Shown: positions 12,090 through 24,513 of the stretch, piece by piece
How the letters are laid out: each line of letters starts with the position of its first letter
Position numbering within the stretch: the stretch's first letter is position 1
NCBI GenBank assembly: GCA_028564925.1
Contig: CM053026.1
Location: 642,855,967 to 642,919,966, forward strand
From: Lithobates sylvaticus
Taxonomy: Eukaryota > Chordata > Amphibia > Anura > Ranidae
DNA: 64,000 bases
Direction of reading: 5' to 3'
Notes under the pieces: generated by a model
Told to the model about the DNA's origin: nothing
The model's input: the letters and a program-made list of their open reading frames with translations, nothing else
Database searches by the model: none
Program-made: the position numbers and the translations under genes

Positions 12090-13570
12090 CATTATGTTTA
12101 TTGATTTCCAACAACATAAAGCATAGTAACGTTAGAATTAGCAATCATGGCCTGCAAGGCCTTGCATAGAACAATGAAAGTAAACATTGGACATACTAAA
12201 TGCAATGTGATAGAATCAGCTTACTGTTGTCAAACAGTACTAATGGTTAACAGTAACAATCAGAAATATATGTAAGAGGAGTGAGATAAGGATATTATAT
12301 AGATCCTCCTTGTAGAGTATATACCAACCCCCGGAACATATAAAGAGTATTCAAGCATGTATGAGATCTGCACCCTCCCCACCTCTGCCGAGCCCCCCCA
12401 GCCACCCAACTGGGTACACGCTGTGGACTGGGGATCCCAGCTACAGTAGTCAGACACCAACCAACATCTGGACCTTGTTCTGGCTAGAACAAAAAGTGAT
12501 CGGGGGAGTCGCCCCTCCACACCCCAGCTAAATCTAGTTTTCCATTCAAATAATCGAATGAACCTCGGCTCTGTACCTAGTTTTTACCTGATAGTCATCT
12601 TGCTATGAGATAATTACCCAATGTATGGTTTTGAAGTTTGATTCTTTTCCTTAATTTTGGTAGCAAATAGAAAGGGGAAGGGAGAGAAAGGGTTAGAGAT
12701 AAGGATAGTCGGGAAGAATTTCCAGAGAAGAGAGAGTAGAAAGAAAAAGAGGTAACATGGGGTTCCCTTTAGCAGAGATTGTGTCCAGGATAAAGTGGAA
12801 CCTTGATGTATCCTGCCCAGAGTTCCCAGATTGATTCAGAGTTGAACTTTATCTTGAAGTTTGGCCACTATCTGTTCCTGGGATATAATACAGGAAATTT
12901 TTCTTTTTGTTGCCAAGATGGACACCGATGATTTCTTCTAGGCGCCTGCAATAGTAATTTTAGCCCCCAAGAGCATGAAATAGATACAGTTTGAGTCATT
13001 TTAGACACTTTATCTACCCTGTGGTTCAGAAGGGCGATTGTGGGATCCTGAGGGACCTCTAACCCCGTCACTTTATGTATTAAGTGGAACACCTTGTTCC
13101 AGTAGGACCTGATACGTGGACATGTCCACCAGGTATGGTACATGAAGCCCACTAGGTTGCACCCTCTGAAGCACATGGGGGAGGCGTTTGGGTAAAACCT
13201 GGCCCATCTAGCTGGTACATAGTACCACCTCGTGAGGATTTTGATAATAGCTTAGATTAGGGAGATATTCATAATACCCTTGTAGGATCTTTGGAATGCG
13301 TGGAACCATTTCTCTGTGCCTATGTGGATTTCCAAATCCAACTCCCAGGATTGAGCTTAGGTAGGTTTGGAGATATTGTCTGCTAAGGAGGCGTATATAA
13401 TAGAGATACCTCCCCTCTGATCCATCATGTTGGCACATCATAATTTGTAGTCAGTATTTTTGGGGAGTTCAGGCTTGTTTAACCATATAGAATGCAAGAA
13501 ATGGGTGATCTGGGAGAGTCTGAATCCAAATTCTCCAAATTCGGCATTTCGAGTTTACTAGTACAGTACC
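12090..13570 (-). pseudogene. L1 LINE, 3' part (ORF2 C-terminus and 3' UTR)
   Basis: Minus-strand frames give EKWFHAFQRSYKGIMN-like text, then MCFRGCNLVGFMYHTWWTCP and RIRSYWNKVFHLI (13176-13080). This is the C-terminal Cys-rich region of L1 ORF2 (CxxxC...HxxxxC), just before the 3' UTR. Frames break several times. The 3' UTR runs to about 12090, ending in sense as AATAAACATAATGAAACG. 5'-truncated near 13570. The Tc1 element at 10454-12073 lies directly beyond its 3' end, so Tc1 either landed in the L1 tail or next to it. Confidence 0.8.
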
Positions 13571-13871
13571 CTAATTTAAAGGGCCCAGTGAGGTGAGGAA
13601 ATGACCAATTCTTGGTCTTGGTTTTTCCCATGACACACATAAAGCAGCCCGTTAATTTCAATGGGCTGTGCTGCATGTAGCAAAGTAGTTCATGAGACAT
13701 TTTGGCATGTTGTGGTTTGCATGGTTTTTACTGCGTGTTTTGCTGCATTTGTCTCTTGTTATTTCAAGTGGCAAAATGTGTGTTTGCTTCTGCATTTGGG
13801 GCACCATTAACAATTAATGACACCAAAAGCAAAAAAAAATAATTTTAGGTGTATAAAGGTGGCTATACACT

Positions 13872-14053
13872 ACACAACCTGATTGCACAAACTCTGTACA
13901 ATCTCTTTTAGATTTACTAAAACGATATAAAGGAAGGACACATCTATCTATCTATCCAATCACTCTGTGGCCAAACAGGCAGACCCTTGAACTACATAGC
14001 TGATGGTAGATCTAAAGAAGATTGTACAATCAGATAGTATAGTGTTGCAGCGT
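13872..14053. mobile_element. Small MITE-like inverted-repeat element
   Basis: The left side GTGGCTATACACTACACAAC..GATTGCACAA and the right side TTGTACAATC..GATAGTATAGTG are imperfect inverted repeats. It resembles the GGCCATACACTATAC MITEs at 20310 and 24514. No target duplication found. A short (ATCT)n tract lies inside. Confidence 0.45.
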
Positions 14054-14339
14054 TACAGTATTACAACTTTGCTCCACATAGGCTGTTATGATCGACCAGC
14101 TCCTGCACTTTCTGCCAAATGATCAATCTATGCAAGAAAGTGGTACGTACCAATCGATGGCTGTGTATTCAGTGAGAATGGTGTTCACTGACATTGATTG
14201 TATGTGAGTACAGAGGAGGAGGGCAGGTGCAAGGTGTGTGTTAATTAGGTAAGCTGGTGGTGAACTATTTCCTGAGTCTTAACGATTTTCCCAACCTAAC
14301 AAATGGATACCAAGAAGTAATGGAGGAGTTTTCAATACA

Positions 14340-14480
14340 ACAACAAAATGGTGCCTGAGGTAAGGCCTATTTGAGAACACATAGAAAGCTTTTCTTTTCT
14401 GCAAAAGACATATATTAATGGTATATTGAGGTTATAGGGAGGCCGGAATATAGAAAAAAAGGTGAACTTAGCCTTTAGGT
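14340..14480 (+). repeat. Dispersed repeat, copy 2 (matches 9180-9280)
   Basis: GCAAAAGACATATATTAATG .. GGTGAACTTAGCCTTTAGG matches the end of the repeat at 9000-9290. Non-coding. Confidence 0.5.
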
Positions 14481-15274
14481 AATGGCAATGGAAATTTCAT
14501 GGGTCCATAATGGAGACAACATATCTTTGAATGGCTAAAGTGTATGTAAAACCTAACAATAAATTAGAGTCTGTTCAATAAGTGCAAAAACTTTTTTCTC
14601 AAGAAGCTTAGCACTTCTTATCTTGGGATTACAGAGCAATTTGTTTATACATTGAAGAAATCTGGGAATGAGAACGATTGAGTAGTTTAGCAAACAAAAA
14701 AACGAAACAAAAAAAACTGTGATTGATACCACTTGTCCACAAAAATGCTGTGTTGTAGGTTCACAAAAGGAATTAGGAGAGAAGTACAGGTGTTTTTCTG
14801 TACTTGCATGTTCATTGAAGAAATAAAACACAATGCGAAATGTGCATGGACTGCAAAGATGTACTGTTTTTTTTTTTGTTTAGTTTTTTTGCCATGACAT
14901 ACACTTCAAGGTTATTGTTTCTATCATTAACTTTAAATTATATGTGGCTATAGGGCAGCAACAGTGTATTTGCTTGTTACATGTAAATTGTGTTTCAGCT
15001 CTTATTCAGTGCAATTATGTTGTTCTGGTAGGATTGATTGAAATGGCATATGTTGTTTAGCAAGGATTCACCTGTAATGTCTTGTATACGGATAGGCTTA
15101 TAGATATATAATAATGCACGACAGACAAATAAAACATTTCAAAGCACATAATTTTTTTGTTGCTGGAAAACAACAAAAAATTTCCAGTAAAAATATGAGA
15201 AAATGTGTTCTCTATTCCATCCATAAGATATCAAGATGCATACTGTCTGTTGCAGTCCGATCTATATAACAATA
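14481..15274. other. No recognisable feature
   Basis: AT-rich, no convincing open frame or repeat family that I recognise. Confidence 0.45.
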
Positions 15275-15459
15275 TGTAGCACTAACCCCCGAAGAAGCTG
15301 CTGGTTTTATTGGGCTTACCGTTACCTTCTTCACCTCGTCTCCGTCTAGGGTCTCCCGTGGTAGATGGCCCAAAAAAATGCAGAAACTGACACTGGATCT
15401 TCCTTTTTGGTTATTTATTTAAACGATAACACAGTCTCTTAATGTGGGGTAGAGGGTTA

Positions 15460-17540
15460 TGCCTTGTACACACGATCGGACTTTCCCGCAGGAATGTCCC
15501 CTGGACTGGAGTCCGTCGGAGAATCCGCCCGTGTGTGGGCGCCGGCGGACTTTTTCCCGCCAAAAGTCCGGCGGACTAAGTTTTAAGTTTTGTTTTAAAA
15601 TTGTCTGCTGGACTCTGCAGTCCGGCGGACAATCCCGTGGTCTGTATGCTAGTCCGCCGGACTTTTGGAAATGGACGGACTTGCCGATCACCGCGCTAGC
15701 CCCGTCATCTGGCATGGATTTAAAGGGAATCCCCACGCCGAAAAAACGGCGTGGGGGTCCCCCCCAAATCCATCTCAGACCCTTATCCGAGCACGCAGCC
15801 CGGCCAGCCAGGAAAGGGGTGGGAACCAGCGAGCGCCCTCCCCTCCTGAGGCGTACCAGGCCGTGTGCCCTCAACATGGGGGGTGCCCTGGGGAAAGGGG
15901 GGCCGTGCGCCCCCCCACCCCCCAAAGCACCTTGTCCCCATGTTGATGAGGACAAGGGCCTCTTCCCGACAACCCTGGCCGTTGGTTTTTAGTGGTCTGC
16001 AGGCGGGGGGCTTATCGGAATCCGGGAGCCCCCTTTAATAAGGGGACCCCCAGATCCCGGCCCCCCACCCTATGTGAATGAGTATGGGGTACAATGTACC
16101 CCTACCCATTCACCTAAGGTGTAAAGTGTAAATAAAAAAAAACACACAATTTTTTTTAAATATTTTATTGCACTGCTCCAGGGGTCTTCTTCCGTCTTGG
16201 GGGGTCTTCTCGTCGGACTCCTCCGCTATTTTACCTAGCTCTTTTACCGAGCGGAGGAGCCCGGCTTCCTTCTTCGTCGTCGCCGCCCTCGTCTGGGGGT
16301 CTCGATCAGCCTTCGGGGGTCTTCCGGGGTCTTTCGGGGTCTCTTCTGTTCTTGCCGCTGTCGTTGCTTTCTGCGCCGTCTTCTTCTTCTTCTCCTTCCG
16401 ATGTTCGCTCTCTCTGGCCGGAATGGCAGAGCCGCGCTGTGTTGTGACTTATATAGGGACAAGGAGGCGGGGTCACATGCTCATGTCACATGGTGACCCC
16501 GCCCCCTATGATGTCACAGTCCCGGAGGATGCTGGGACTGTGACATCATAGGGGGCGGGGTCACCATGTGACATGAGCATGTGACCCCGCCTCCTTGTCT
16601 CATAGCAGAAAGTGACAACAGCGGCAAGAACAGAAGAGACCCCGGAAGACCCCCGAAGGCGGATCGAGACCCCCAGACGACGGCGGCGACAACGAAGAAG
16701 GAAGCCGGGCTCCTCCGCTCGGTAAAAGAGCTAGGTAAAATATCGGAGGAGTCCGGCGAGAAGATCCCCCAAGACGGAAGAAGACCCCCGGAGCAGTGCA
16801 ATAAAATATTTTTAAAAAATTGTGTGTTTTTTTTATTTACACTTTACAGCTTGGGTGAATGGGTAGGGGTGCATCATACTCCATACTCATTCACATAGGG
16901 TGGGGGGCCGGGATCTGGGGGCCCCCTTATTAAAGGGGGCTCCCAGATTCCGATAAGCCCCCCGCCCGCAGACCCCGACAACCAACGGCCAGGGTTGTCG
17001 GGAAGAGGCCCTTGTCCTCATCAACATGGGGACAAGGTGCTTTGGGGTGGGGGGGCCGCACGGCCCCCCTTTCCCCAAGGCACCCCCCATGTTGAGGGCA
17101 CACGGCCTGGTACGGCTCAGGAGGGGGGGCGCTCGCTCGTCCCCACCCCTTTCCTGGCCGGCCGGGCTGCGTGCTCGGATAAGGGTCTGAGATGGATTTG
17201 GGGGGGACCCCCACGCCGTTTTTGCGGCATAGGGATTCCCTTTAAATCCATGCCAGGTGACGGGGCTAGCGCGGTGGCAGTCACTGCCTTCGCTAGTCCT
17301 GTCTACCTGCAGTTACGTTCTAAATGAACGGCCTTTCCTCCGTGTGGGCAAGTCCGTTCATTTTCAAAAGTCCCGCAGACTTTTTCCCGCGGATTGTCTG
17401 CCGGAGAAGTCCGGCCGTGTGTGGGCAAGTCCACAGCTCGGAAAGTCCGGCGAAGCCCCGCTGGAAAGTCCGGCGGTTTGTCCGCTGGACTAGGTCCGGC
17501 GGACAATCCTGCCGGAAAGTCTGAGCGTGTGTACGAGGCA
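15460..17540. mobile_element. Giant foldback (long inverted repeat) Harbinger-like element
   Basis: The ends read TGCCTTGTACACACGATCGG and, reverse-complemented, TGCCTCGTACACACGCTCAG. They share the GTACACAC core with the element at 1773-5709 and are flanked by TTA (15457-15459) and TTG (17541-17543). The whole element is one inverted repeat: arms of about 1.06 kb (15460-16523) and 1.0 kb (16534-17540) meet at a 10-nt loop at 16524-16533. The left arm has roughly 80 bp (near 16370-16450) that the right arm lacks. It is GC-rich and has many open frames on both strands that mirror each other. No transposase. It would be a non-autonomous element moved in trans. Confidence 0.85.
16161..16455 (-). 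other. Short TATA-to-polyA unit in the left foldback arm
   Basis: On the minus strand a TATATAAG box (about 16449) is followed about 280 bp later by GTGCAATAAAATATT (near 16165). Between them is a 72-codon frame (16462-16244) with an Arg-rich run at residues 23-31 and further Arg clusters. The right arm holds the mirrored sequence with its own AATAAA near 16801 but no matching TATA box. This could be a small transcription unit. Whether it is transcribed or translated is unknown, and the Arg-rich frame may be a by-product of purine-rich sequence. Confidence 0.35.
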
Positions 17541-18331
17541 TTGGGAGGAAAGTTCAGGTACTTTTTGGAACTGCAAGAAATAGGAAGTCTCTTATAGAAG
17601 AAATCCAGAGAATAACTGTTTCACAGCTGGATTCTCACAACCCCCGGATAGAACTCCTTTCACTAGGCCTATCAGCCGGCAGGGTGTTAGGTATAGAAAA
17701 GTCTCTGCCACAGACTTGGATGTAGAATACTTGAATAAAAAAATCTCTGCCACAGACTTTATTGTAACTGAGGGACATAGACAAATTTAGAGAGCAACAT
17801 ACGGTACCGGTATCTCTTAGCCGGTCTGGCGATACCATATGAGTGTAAATCCATAAAGTGTCCTTAAACTGAGCCTCCAGGCCCCTTCAGAGAAACCCGC
17901 CTTGTGCATGGCCTTTTCCTAAAGAGTCCTCCCCTGGATGCTTCTCCAGTTGCTGGGCCTCTCCTTAGATGAGACGGCACCGGACCACCCTTGAATCATT
18001 CAGCCTCGATATCCAGTCAAGCCTGTCCCTGCAGTTGCTTCGCTTCGGGCTATCCAGCTCCGAGACTTTGAATTGCATGGATCCGCACCCCAGGCCAAGA
18101 GGGCCGTGAGGGATGGTCAGGAGGACCAGGACCAAACAGACAGAAGATATCTTCTGGACCGAAACCCGAAGCAGGTGATCTCAGTACCTTAAATACCCTC
18201 TCCCAGAAGCACAGCAGGATAAACACTCCCGCTGGGCTGGTTCTGAGAGAAAGAGTGGCATCCAATACACCCAGCTAAACTGCATTCTCATACACACAGC
18301 GACAGCGACACCTGCGGCCAAGTAGAACTCA

Positions 18332-20306
18332 ATGAAATCCAGCTAGACTGACACTGAAATCATAATTTAACGAAATGAGCCCTAAAACCCAACTGTGGTT
18401 TCAGGAATATTAATTTTCAAAAACACATAGCGCATGCTCGTCAGGAGCAAGCACTACAAATACATAATGGCTCCTTTAATCCTGTTATAGCTTTTGCCAA
18501 GAGCCAGAGCTATGACTTAAAATTTCACCTGCTGGAAAATTTGACATTGAAGAGACCTAGGAAATACGGTGGTGCTCTGTGAGAATCTTGGAATGGTTAT
18601 TCTTCACAACACCAGTAACTGTAAAAAAAATAGAACGTACAACAGGGTCAGTGTCAAAGGCTGTAAGTATACTTTCAGCATTATGGCATGCAAAAAAAAA
18701 ATAATTTAAATTTGTTACACAGTTATAAAACATTTTTTCAAGCAATAATTTGATAGAAAACATTTTCCAAAATATATTTCTTCATCTGTCATATATCTCA
18801 CATGTATCAGGTGACATAATAGTTGGCACTGTTTTGCACATCTAGAATGTTGTGGACAAGATATGATCCTAATACATCATCTCCTAATGTGCAACAAAAT
18901 ATACATATTTAAACAGGCTAGAAAAGGTGCCAACAAGGAAATATTAAGCCATTTGTGAAATCTCTCCCCTGCAATTGTGGAAATATGTAGAATGTTCTGC
19001 ATTTAACCTATAACCCTCAACTTAGTAAGTCATTTATCTAGTGTGCAAACTCCACTTTGACATCTAAAGAAGAGAAAATGTATGTATTAGTTGTGTTTTA
19101 TGATACCTATAAAAAAAAAGTCAGCTCACAGCTGTTTTTTATGAGATCTAAAACAGGAAAACTGACACGTTTTACACAGTGGAGAGATTGGAGTGAAATG
19201 CATCCATGAGTCTCACTTCACTTGCTATAATACTTTTTAGTTTAATCCTTGCAAAGAGAAGAATCACTTTAGGGTACACATGATGTTGAAAGATGTTACA
19301 AATTATAATTGAATCAAGCTGGGGAACTACTTCTGAACTTACAAAATGTTCTTTCCTCCTGACATTGTTTGAATTTTCATATGTGCCACCCACAGTCTAG
19401 GCTTTCAATACTGTCAAAAAAGAAAACAAATGCCGAAAGTAATTCTATAGAATTAATTGGCAGAAACTTTTACATTGAGATAAACAAGGCACTGTTTTTT
19501 ATATGGAACAGCAAAAAAGGTTGACCATATTAACCCACGCTGTTTTTCTTAAAACCTCTATTTTTAAGGAATTTATCATTTGTACTGTATGCTTTACACT
19601 TTAACATGTAACCAACTTTATGCAATTGCTCCCGCACCTGTATATCCATTATGAACCAGAGTAATTTTCACAGCTCAGCTTTGGGCCTATTGATTCAGCA
19701 ATAACTTTGTCATTACTAACCCACCTCAATACCAGCATGTTACACCCTCTTTCTTTTCCAGGCTACTTTTCAGTTTGCGTTGCTGTGATAGATTGACCAA
19801 CAATTTTTCGGTCATATAATAGTGTACCCAAATAATTTGCTATTTTTTTTTTTTAGACAGCTAGAACTTTGGTGTTTTTTAAAAACTACTACATTTTATT
19901 TTTAAGGTAAATGAAAAAAAGACCAAGAAATATGAAAAAAAAAATGTTTACCTTACTTTCTGTTAGGTATTAGAAACTTATTATATTGGGCAACTGATAC
20001 CTCAGCGCAGTGCAGTGAATGGAAACTCTCCAGGACTCTGGACTCTCTTGTACCATTATAGGTTGAATAATTTGAACTATTCTTTAGTTGGTAAGCCTAT
20101 CTCTCCCTCCTCCATTGCCTTAGCCATCACACTGTATGAATTCCTTCAGCACCTGTGTGACTAAATTAATTATATTATGATTGATCCTAATTTCCTAAAA
20201 TTTGCATGTGGTAGGACTATCGGGAGCATCTGAAATCAAAAGTATCTTGGGAGTATTCTCATTTTGACTGTGTTTATCAAGCCCAGCCAAAAAATCGGTC
20301 TGTGTC
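18332..20306. other. No recognisable feature (about 2 kb)
   Basis: AT-rich sequence without open frames above chance or repeat signatures I recognise. It may be unique intergenic or intronic DNA. Confidence 0.45.
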
Positions 20307-20309
20307 TAA

Positions 20310-20668
20310 TGCTGGCCATACACTATACAAAAAATCGGCCGAACCCATTTTTGAAAAACAAACGTTCTGCCGCGAGCGCAAACGAGAGTGCCATCATGTA
20401 ATGGCTGATAAATCGTTCAGTGAACATAAAAAAAAAAATGATGTTCGTTTTTTTACTTATACCTAGTGCAGACAGGTCGGACGGGAAACACATTAACCTT
20501 TCAATTTATCGTTCGTTCAGCAGAAAATTTCCAAACTTGTCCTTCGTTTTTTTGGCTCAAAAACGTCCAAACGATTATCGATTTCGTGTCCATTAACTGG
20601 CCGAAAAATCGAAAGAACGTTCTTTGACCGAATTTTCGGCCGATTTTTTGTATAGTGTATGGCCAGCT
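20310..20668. mobile_element. Harbinger-type MITE, 359 bp, TAA target duplication
   Basis: The ends carry a perfect 33-bp inverted repeat beginning GCTGGCCATACACTATACAA. TAA flanks it at 20307-20309 and 20669-20671. No coding capacity. The perfect ends suggest a young copy. Confidence 0.9.
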
Positions 20669-20989
20669 TAAGGATGTTCAGCTCCTCTTCACCAGAGTTA
20701 GGTAGTGGGATATAATTAGATTTCTACAAGTCCCTTAACGAGACTGTCAGTATTATACCTAAATATCTTTTTTTTTCAGTATTATACCTAATACCGGATT
20801 ACAGTTGAGAGATATAATTAAGGGGGCACAATATGTACACTTCAGGAAGTAAGGCAAAAAGGAGGCATAATGTCACTGGATAAATGGAGGTATGCACAAA
20901 TCCTGAATCATATCACAAATAATGTAGTGAATTGTGGTAGCTACGGAAACAGTCTCTTATACAGAGGCGAGGCTGGGAGGGACAATAAT

Positions 20990-23150
20990 ATCAGGTTTCG
21001 TTCCTAATTCTATTACTGGAGTATACACAACATTTTATTGGTGGGTTTTCCACTTGTTCGGATAGGAGGGATGATATTGGGAAAGGGTCTTTCATGTAAC
21101 TTGCTCTTTGCATCAGAATCAATGTGTTCAGGTACAGGGCCTTCCTGATAATAAAGGGATGTTACAATCACCTTTTGATAGTGTAAGAAGGTGACAGTGT
21201 TAGAAGATGTAGGATTTGTACAGGACCTAATAGAAAAGGTGGATAGATACTTTTTGTACCAATGGATTGATCCTCTGGTGGCTAAGTAGGGCTGTGACAT
21301 TTGGTCATTATACTCCACACCTCCCATGAACTAATTGTAGCTGTGTATACAATCAGGTTTGTGGACTGTGCTTTCTTTTGATTTCCACTAAGGTGTCATT
21401 GTAGATGGAGAAAAGGGCGTACACATCCCATTTATTTAGCTATTGATGGCTGACTCTTTTTTACAACTTTGTGTGACCAATCTTTGTGGGAAGTTCTTGC
21501 AGTTTGGCTGCACTGTACCACAGGCTAACGTTTTCTGGAGGAAAAGGTGGCAGAAAAGGGGTAGGCTTGTGTAAAAGTTGTCCACATAGAGAATAGTGGA
21601 ATAGTGGCAATACGAGGTCCCACACACATTTTCCATTGCTCCCCACACATATTGGGCATTCAGGGTACTCCAGCTGACTGTCCTTTCCTTCATAAACTCA
21701 GAAGTTATACGTGTACCATGTGTCCCCTCTCACAAAATTTGTATACTTTCACCCCATATCTAACCTGTTTACTTAGGATGTATTGTTTGATGCTCAGCCT
21801 GCCGGTAAAATTAATGAAGGAATTCGTTGACACAGATATGTATGTCAGGAATATATATTTCAAAAAATGTTGTGGTAAAATATTTGATCAGTGGCCTACT
21901 TTTTAAAGCTTACCTTATTCTAGGTGATTTTGGGAGAGCACAGGGAATTGTCATTGAAGTGTATAAATCGCATAATTATTTTAAAACTGGTCCTGGAAAT
22001 AGCAGATGAATGAAGTAGTATACTGTGAATGGGATTTGTGGACCAATAGGACTACAGTTCTTTTTTTGTGAGCCCCAAGTGTGGGGCCAAGAAACACTTC
22101 TTGAACTATGAGGGGTCTCCACTGGAATGGATGGGCATAAACCGAGCTGTGATTTTTGGCAATATACTGCTGGGCATAAACGTTGCATTGGTCCACAATT
22201 GAATTAAAAAAAATATTCTGTGAAAAATAAAATTTAAAAAAGAATGGGCGTAAGCTTTGGGGATTCTGCCTGAATGCCTGGCTGTGCTGTAAATAGGGAA
22301 TTGTAGGTACTGCTGAATTTGAAGGTAGCCATACAGGATTTGCTCATTTGAAAGAAGCCCTGTCCTTTTTTACCTCTAAGTAAACCATTCCTTTCTCTGC
22401 TCTTCACGAAACATGTCAAAATCATGTCAAAATCATGCCAGCAATGCATGCACACTGCAGAGGATTCTGGGATGTGTAGTTTTTATGCAAATTTTATGCT
22501 TCACGTTTTGTCAGTGTTTCTAACTTATTTTAACCACTTAAGCCACGGACCAATTTGCAGCTAAAGGACCAGGCCCCTTTTTGCAATTCGGCACTGCGTC
22601 GCTTTAATTGACAATTGCGCGGTCATGCGACGTGGCTCCCAAACAAAATTGGCGTCCTTTTTTTCCCACAAATAGAGCTTTCTTTTGGTGGTATTTGATC
22701 ACCTCTGTTTTGATCACCTCTATTTGATCACCATTCTACCAACGTAAATGTGCAGGAGGCGGTCCTTTAGTGGTTAATGAAGCCTACCTGCTGGAGTTAC
22801 ACTATTGAAAGTGCTATTTTGGAATTTTTACATGTGTGATATCTGGATCCTGTGGGTGTTCCATGGATCCATGTGGAGAAACCGCTCTTAGAGGAAAGAC
22901 CATCTCACAGGCTGCTGAGCCTGGGTGAAGATTGGGCCCTATCTTTAGTGGCTGATGTGACACCCCACTACTTGTACTTAGCCTTTCATCCAGGTATTCT
23001 GAACTCCTGGTGCTCATACTGCTGGTGGTTGCCTGCCGCTCCTCAGAACTCCTCATTCCTTTGGTTGGGAGCTCTTCCTCCTCTAAATCAGATACTGTCT
23101 ATGATTCAGTTTTCCAACGCAAATCATCTATTGCAAATGTATTGCAATGT
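20990..23150 (-). pseudogene. piggyBac-like transposase pseudogene
   Basis: Minus-strand fragments follow the order of a piggyBac transposase. An acidic N-terminal stretch lies at 23100-22814. FTAQPGIQAESPKLTP (about 22290, compare FTGKPGVN) and QCNVYAQQYIAKN (22190) follow. Next come NFTGRLSIKQYI and VRYGVKVYK (about 21800-21730) and YVDNFYTSLPLF with TLACGTVQPN (21600-21520). MGGVEYNDQMSQPYLATR and HWYKKYL (21327-21260) come last. Frames change repeatedly. Of the DDD triad, the middle Asp (YVDNF) is kept, the first lies in a decayed SVSTNS stretch and the third reads GVEYNDQ instead of GVD..DQ. A dispersed repeat (22530-22776) interrupts it. No TTAA-flanked ends were found. Old and inactive. 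Confidence 0.85.
22530..22776. mobile_element. TTAA-bounded dispersed repeat inside the piggyBac remnant
   Basis: It starts TTAACCACTTAAGCC and ends TTTAGTGGTTAA, so it has short CCACT inverted ends directly inside TTAA on both sides. It contains the CAAATAGAGCTTTCTTTTGG and TATTTGATCACCTCTG blocks of the ranid family. The TTAA sites suggest piggyBac-type mobilisation (inference). Confidence 0.7.
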
Positions 23151-23159
23151 TTTATAACT

Positions 23160-24500
23160 GTAGATTCCTCCAAAAACAGTACATCCTGTAGCAGACTGAC
23201 AACGCTAAGCTAAAAACCTTCAATTAACAGCAGTGTTTTCAGCCTGCCATGTGAGCACCTTCAGTATGCCATTGGAATGCCTACTATATATGAAAAACCT
23301 GATAGGTGGCACAGTGGCTTACTGAAGGAGTGCACCTCTGCTGAAAATTGTAACGTCCAGACGAAGCTACGCAACCTCCCTAGCGAAACATGTTAACGCC
23401 ACCAGCATCACGTGATGCTACCTCACAGCTGTGTCCTGGAAGGAAGAAAGCCAACGGCGAATCTCGAGAGACGGCGTGTCGGAGAGATTTGACCGGATGA
23501 CACGGACAATCGGATGATACACGGAGCAGCAATACTGCAATACTGCAGGAGGGGAATAAAAGAGCGGAGACCACTAGCACTGTTGAGCGCCTATTACATA
23601 CTACACAGAACCCGCGCATTACCATCAATGGGACCCGGTATATGAAACTATCTGTGTGGGATTATCACTCCTCCAACATCATCCGCTGGACACAGAAATT
23701 CCGTGGATAGGGTATTGTATGGCACATTTTTTTCTCTTACACAGATTGCCAAATCTGGCAGGCTATACGGATTTTACATCAAAGTTGTACCCAATACCAC
23801 ACCAGTGTTACCTCATTTATCAGAGACCATTTATTGGACAGTGACAATAGTAGATAACCCACCATCACATGATCCTTGCATAGATCGACCGCGGATCCCT
23901 ATATATTTATATTCATTCTGCTCTTTACCAGTCCTGTGTATTACCACTCACCTCCAGATGATGCTAATGTCCTTAGGAATTAAAATACATTTTTTCAGCA
24001 AATATACTCACTGCATATAGGACTTTTCTATTATGAGAGCCAGTTCCGTTTTTTTCATCTTTTTCTCCACCCCCTCTCTCTTCCTGTTTACATAGGCTCA
24101 AGCCTTCCAGGGACCTCTGTACGGATATCCCTGCCTATCAGCACATTGATGCTATAGTACACACACGTCGATTGGACATGGCAGGGACACCCGCACACAG
24201 ACCCTTGGCGTCCGGACGCTTTGTTATATGTTGTATGTAATTTATGTTTTTCATGTTTTATTGTCCCATTGCTGCCACATCCAGTATATACAAGACATGG
24301 TATTCCTGGATGTCATTTAGTTGCACATGTCCACAATTTTACCTCCCATTATGGAGTGGCTTGTACTTTTTGTAAATTTATAATTAACACTTTTTCATCA
24401 TTATCTTCACATTGCATGGTGTGACGCTTATTTGGTCTTCTGGTTCCTGTCAGTCTAGACAGGAACATACCAGGCTTTTTTGATAGATATGAAACGTGTA
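23160..24500. other. Unclassified sequence, possible retroelement tail
   Basis: Around 23350-23420 (CAGACGAAGCTACGCAACC..GCGAAACATGTTAACGCC) the text resembles hairpin-bearing tails of frog Penelope-like repeats, but I see no coding part. The remainder to 24500 is unassigned. Confidence 0.3.
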
Positions 24501-24513
24501 AGGCAGTGTCTCA

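Larger units (their letters stand above)
15275..18331 (-). mobile_element. Probable LTR fragment (fossil) split by the foldback element
   Basis: Left and right of the foldback element (15275-15456 and 17544-18331) lies sequence that reads on the minus strand like an LTR: a GGGTATTTAAGG box, a CCCAATAAAACC poly(A) signal near the end and a terminal GTGCTACA. Without the insert it would be about 0.97 kb. I cannot fix a target duplication or see internal genes. Broken and rather old; family uncertain. Confidence 0.4.

Noticed and set aside
15419-15992. Overlapping 177-178 codon frames on both strands
   Set aside because: GC-rich foldback arm; frames mirror each other in the other arm, show no domain and are Pro/Gly/Arg-rich from composition.
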